Assembly: GCA_949152475.1 (NCBI GenBank)
Contig: OX424560.1
Coordinates: 17,981,106 to 18,045,105, forward strand
DNA length: 64,000 nt
DNA from: Terebella lapidaria
Taxonomy: Eukaryota > Annelida > Polychaeta > Terebellida > Terebellidae
Direction of reading: 5' to 3'
Both the position numbers and the translations under genes were made by a program. The notes under the pieces are model-generated. The model was not told the DNA's origin. It did no database searches and saw nothing but the letters and a program-made list of their open reading frames with translations. This document shows positions 61,171-64,000 of the stretch, piece by piece. How positions within the stretch are numbered: the stretch's first letter is position 1; every line of letters starts with the position of its first letter.

Positions 61171-61268
61171 TTAGTACATGGTTGGAGTCGTTTCTTTTGT
61201 TGTTGACAGGTTACTATTGAACAGAGTTAGCAGCAGGTTACTATTTCTGAAAATAGGAACCCCTGCGC

Positions 61269-61383
61269 TAAGTCAGATAATGCACGCGGACACGGGTCTC
61301 TCGCCAATAGTAGCCTCGTGCCCTTCGGGCACTCGGTCACTATTGGCGAGAGACCCTCATCCTTGTGCATTATCCTATACTTA
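61269..61383. repeat. 115-bp palindromic MITE-like hairpin
   Basis: GGGTCTCTCGCCAATAGT pairs with ACTATTGGCGAGAGACCC, and TAATGCAC with GTGCATTA; the loop centre is GTGCCCTTCGGGCAC. Similar CTTCGGG-centred palindromes are common as interspersed repeats in invertebrates. Confidence 0.85.
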
Positions 61384-63109
61384 ACGATGATTAATTATGA
61401 TATTAGCAAATATAAATACGCAACAGATAGCAAGGTAGAACTTTCTCCTGATGGTGTTGTTCGCGATGATACTTACACAACAATATCTTCACATGCTGGT
61501 TATCACGAACCGAGAATTGTTTATTGAATTTCACTGTGAATAATTCGAAAAATAATGTGTACATCCAAGCAAGTCCTACATCCTGAGTAGAGTCGCGGTC
61601 ACTGTAATGTGAGCAACGAGATCCGCTCATGTGCACGGACCGCTGCAGCGAGTGAGATAGTAGAGACCTTTCGATGCACTACGTTCTCCCTGCACGCGGC
61701 CGCTAAAGCAGAGCTTCTCCCAAAATGACGCAATCCGAAATTAATGGAGCGTAGCCGGCTGAGCGGGTTCCGTACGTTTTCAACGGAGGCGATGGGGAGT
61801 TAGCGTAGTTCGAAAATGTAAGCAATATATTTGCATATTACAAGATGTTCTCATCATAATTACTTCCTGTTAATATATGACACCGTGTCTAAATAACAAT
61901 ACATTCGAATGGCTACTTTGTTGAATATTTACAGAACAGTTGGATGCATGTAAATATGGGAAAATCGATGGACATTTCGAAAAGGGTTCACAAATTTGCC
62001 GCGGTGTAGACTTACGTGCCTGACCAAAGATTTGTGTGAATGAATGGCGGGCAAAGTAAGTGATGAACATGAATATGACTTGTGATTGCTTACAAACAAA
62101 TTTGCTGCTAGAATTGTAGGATTATTTCATACTATGATTAGTTTTTACTTGAATAATACCATATAAACCATATATAAAAAAAACAAATCGTAATGAATAA
62201 ATCTTATGGATAATATTTTGCAAAAAAAAATAATTGCGAATTAACTTCGAAATTTGGTGTGACCTAATGTTTTCCAATCAGTTTCTTAATTACATTTTAT
62301 TGGTATATCGGCCGCCGCAAGACCGCCCACCAGTTTACGTGCAATAAACTTTTCACCCCCACCCAGAATACCCGACATAATACACCAATAAAAATAATGA
62401 CCAACAAAAATCAGCAGATGTATAGCGGATCCGTTCCAGGCCTCGATCAATTTTACAAACAAAACATTTGATTTGCCGGCTGAAATGCAACAACTATGTT
62501 GTTCAAAAAATGCAATTCTCCACAGAACAATAAGTTTCTACGATTATCGGGTAGAATCAAATCTGCCATTTCCTTGCAACGTTGTTGCGTCGAACCATCC
62601 CGACCGTTGAGTGTGCTGGCATCGAAAGCTCACACACAAACGCGGTTGTCCGAGCGCTGCTTACTCAGGGGGAAATCTAGTCGAAATCCCCGCCTGCAAC
62701 CCGCGCGTTGCCACAAACGCTATCTATCGAAAGGTCTCTATCATGTATGCCGCGTGCTTCCACGGACAAGTTTCCTACATCTGCAACATTTGCTTGTAAA
62801 AATCCAGTAAATACTCAATATTCATGGACATCATCACAAAAGTAAGTCTCGGCTGGTGATCTGTATCATGTCGCCCAACTCTCCAGAAAGGTTCACAACG
62901 AAGCACGTAAATGAACGGAAGATCCACCTCGTTATCTATCGGCGATATTCGACTCTCTGTATTCACTGCGTATTTGAACAAATTATAAACTTGTTGCCCC
63001 AGTTTTCATTTAGTACCTGGGTTGCAGTAGCTATGTCCAAAAATTGAGATAAATTGAAGTTTATCGCCATAATAAACAGTTTAATTGACACTGTCGGTGA
63101 AAAAGAAAT
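61384..63109. other. No supported gene; two GC/CpG-richer patches
   Basis: Patches at about 61,620-61,800 and 62,580-62,770 are richer in CpG than their surroundings and share a GAAAGGTCTCTA motif in opposite orientation. This may be an old inverted repeat or a promoter-like segment. The 104-codon stretch at 62,496-62,810 lies over the second patch and has no recognised domain. Confidence 0.3.
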
Positions 63110-63310
63110 TTACGTCCTACGTAAAATAGGTCCCACAGACAAATATTCCTAGGAAATGTTGTCCAATGGGACAATATCTTCAGTAATATATGTCCGACGG
63201 ACCTAATTCCTGGGAAAACATGTCCAGGAGCATATTTCCCCGGCACTCATGTCCAGGCAGACTATTTCCCCTAGGAATATATGTCCGGGGGACCTAGAAT
63301 ACATGGGACA
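63110..63310. repeat. Degenerate minisatellite
   Basis: Six to seven degenerate units with an ATGTCC / GGACCTA / TTCCYNGGAAA theme and a period of about 27-32 bp. Confidence 0.7.
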
Positions 63311-64000
63311 TACATTCCATTTACACCGGCTCGTCAATTCACACGACACTCTAAGAAAACAAACGACATTGCTAACGGCCTGATACCGACCGGTGAACGG
63401 TATTCATCACAATTACAATGGATACGCCAGATTTTTTGTGAACTATACTATGAGCTGCTGTAATGTGGCCTTTTATTATTGATTAAAATGGACCTAGTCA
63501 TCGGTATGTTACCCTTGAACGATACACTACGGTATCGAAGGGCTTGATGAAACCTACAACCTCCGTATTTGAAACAAAAAAGCTGCTAAAAGGCAAACCA
63601 CCGCCCTACCCAACCCATGACCACTAGTAAAGACCTATGTCTCTACCCGCCCTCCGACAGTCCGTACGTGCGTCAGACTGGTGATAATTGATACATGTAC
63701 TAGAGATGATACACGTATGTGTGTAACCGAAATCTTAGTGACGAACCAATAATTGTGAAAAAAATATCACCTGTTTCCAACACTGTTGACACTGACAATG
63801 TTATTGATATCATCATTTTACACATTCTTATTGGTGGGAATCGACCTTTTGTCGAGAGATGGGTGAACCTGAGACCAATTATCAACTCGGGCGATACATT
63901 GTGTTAATCAAGAGTGCAACCGTAGTTTTACCCATCCTGTAAAAGACGTCATCAATTAGAGATGATAATGTATCGGTGAATCAGACCACGGGCACGTATG
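63311..64000. other. No gene or recognised element
   Basis: Only short stop-bounded stretches on both strands. Confidence 0.45.

Overview
The window looks like non-coding, transposon-rich DNA from an invertebrate animal, most likely marine. The signs are spliced genes with GT/AG introns, single-exon rhodopsin-like 7TM receptors in a recent tandem pair, LINE tails, many MITE-like elements, and a P2RX7-type cytoplasmic domain that is not part of a P2X channel. I cannot fix the phylum. Hemichordate, echinoderm, amphioxus or mollusc would all fit. There are no bacterial operons, rRNA or credible tRNA genes.

From 1 to about 33 kb I find no host gene. Degenerate dispersed repeats dominate. I label them R1 (core GATCGAGCACACTTTGACC), R2 (core CTGATGACGCCAGTGTG), R3 (core around GTGTAAACA near TCGA-rich blocks) and R4 (core CCAAATGTGTTTT). 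They surround three tandem copies (A, B, C) of a unit of about 5 kb at 15.8-31 kb. Smaller elements sit among them: a 1.15-kb foldback, a 125-bp MITE with a perfect 8-bp target duplication, a Harbinger-like MITE flanked by TAA, and a 516-bp element built from a 21-bp palindromic minisatellite. Empty sites in sister units show that the last two are insertions.

From 33 to 44 kb there is a nested TIR element (35.9-38.35 kb) and a 1.86-kb element (41.9-43.75 kb). The termini of the second are GAAGGC-type arrays and its subterminal parts hold many copies of the palindrome CATACGTATG.

The headline region is 43,999-49,520, a complete-looking DNA transposon with TIRs of about 179 bp and TTAA-like flanks. 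It carries two tail-to-tail spliced genes. The plus-strand gene has four exons and a TATA box just inside the left TIR. It joins a Cys-rich motif to a P2RX7 'ballast'-type domain. The minus-strand gene has at least seven exons and encodes a DDE-type, probably Kolobok-like, transposase. Splice phases agree at every junction I could check, and neither frame is broken.

From 50 to 59 kb there is a segmental duplication carrying two nearly identical 293-residue 7TM receptor genes on the minus strand (15 residue differences). The stretch between them holds an inverted repeat pair, a palindromic element and a few exon-like stretches I cannot identify. A TTAA-flanked MITE inserted into one copy only. 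From 59 to 64 kb there are only palindromic elements, a minisatellite and unassigned sequence.
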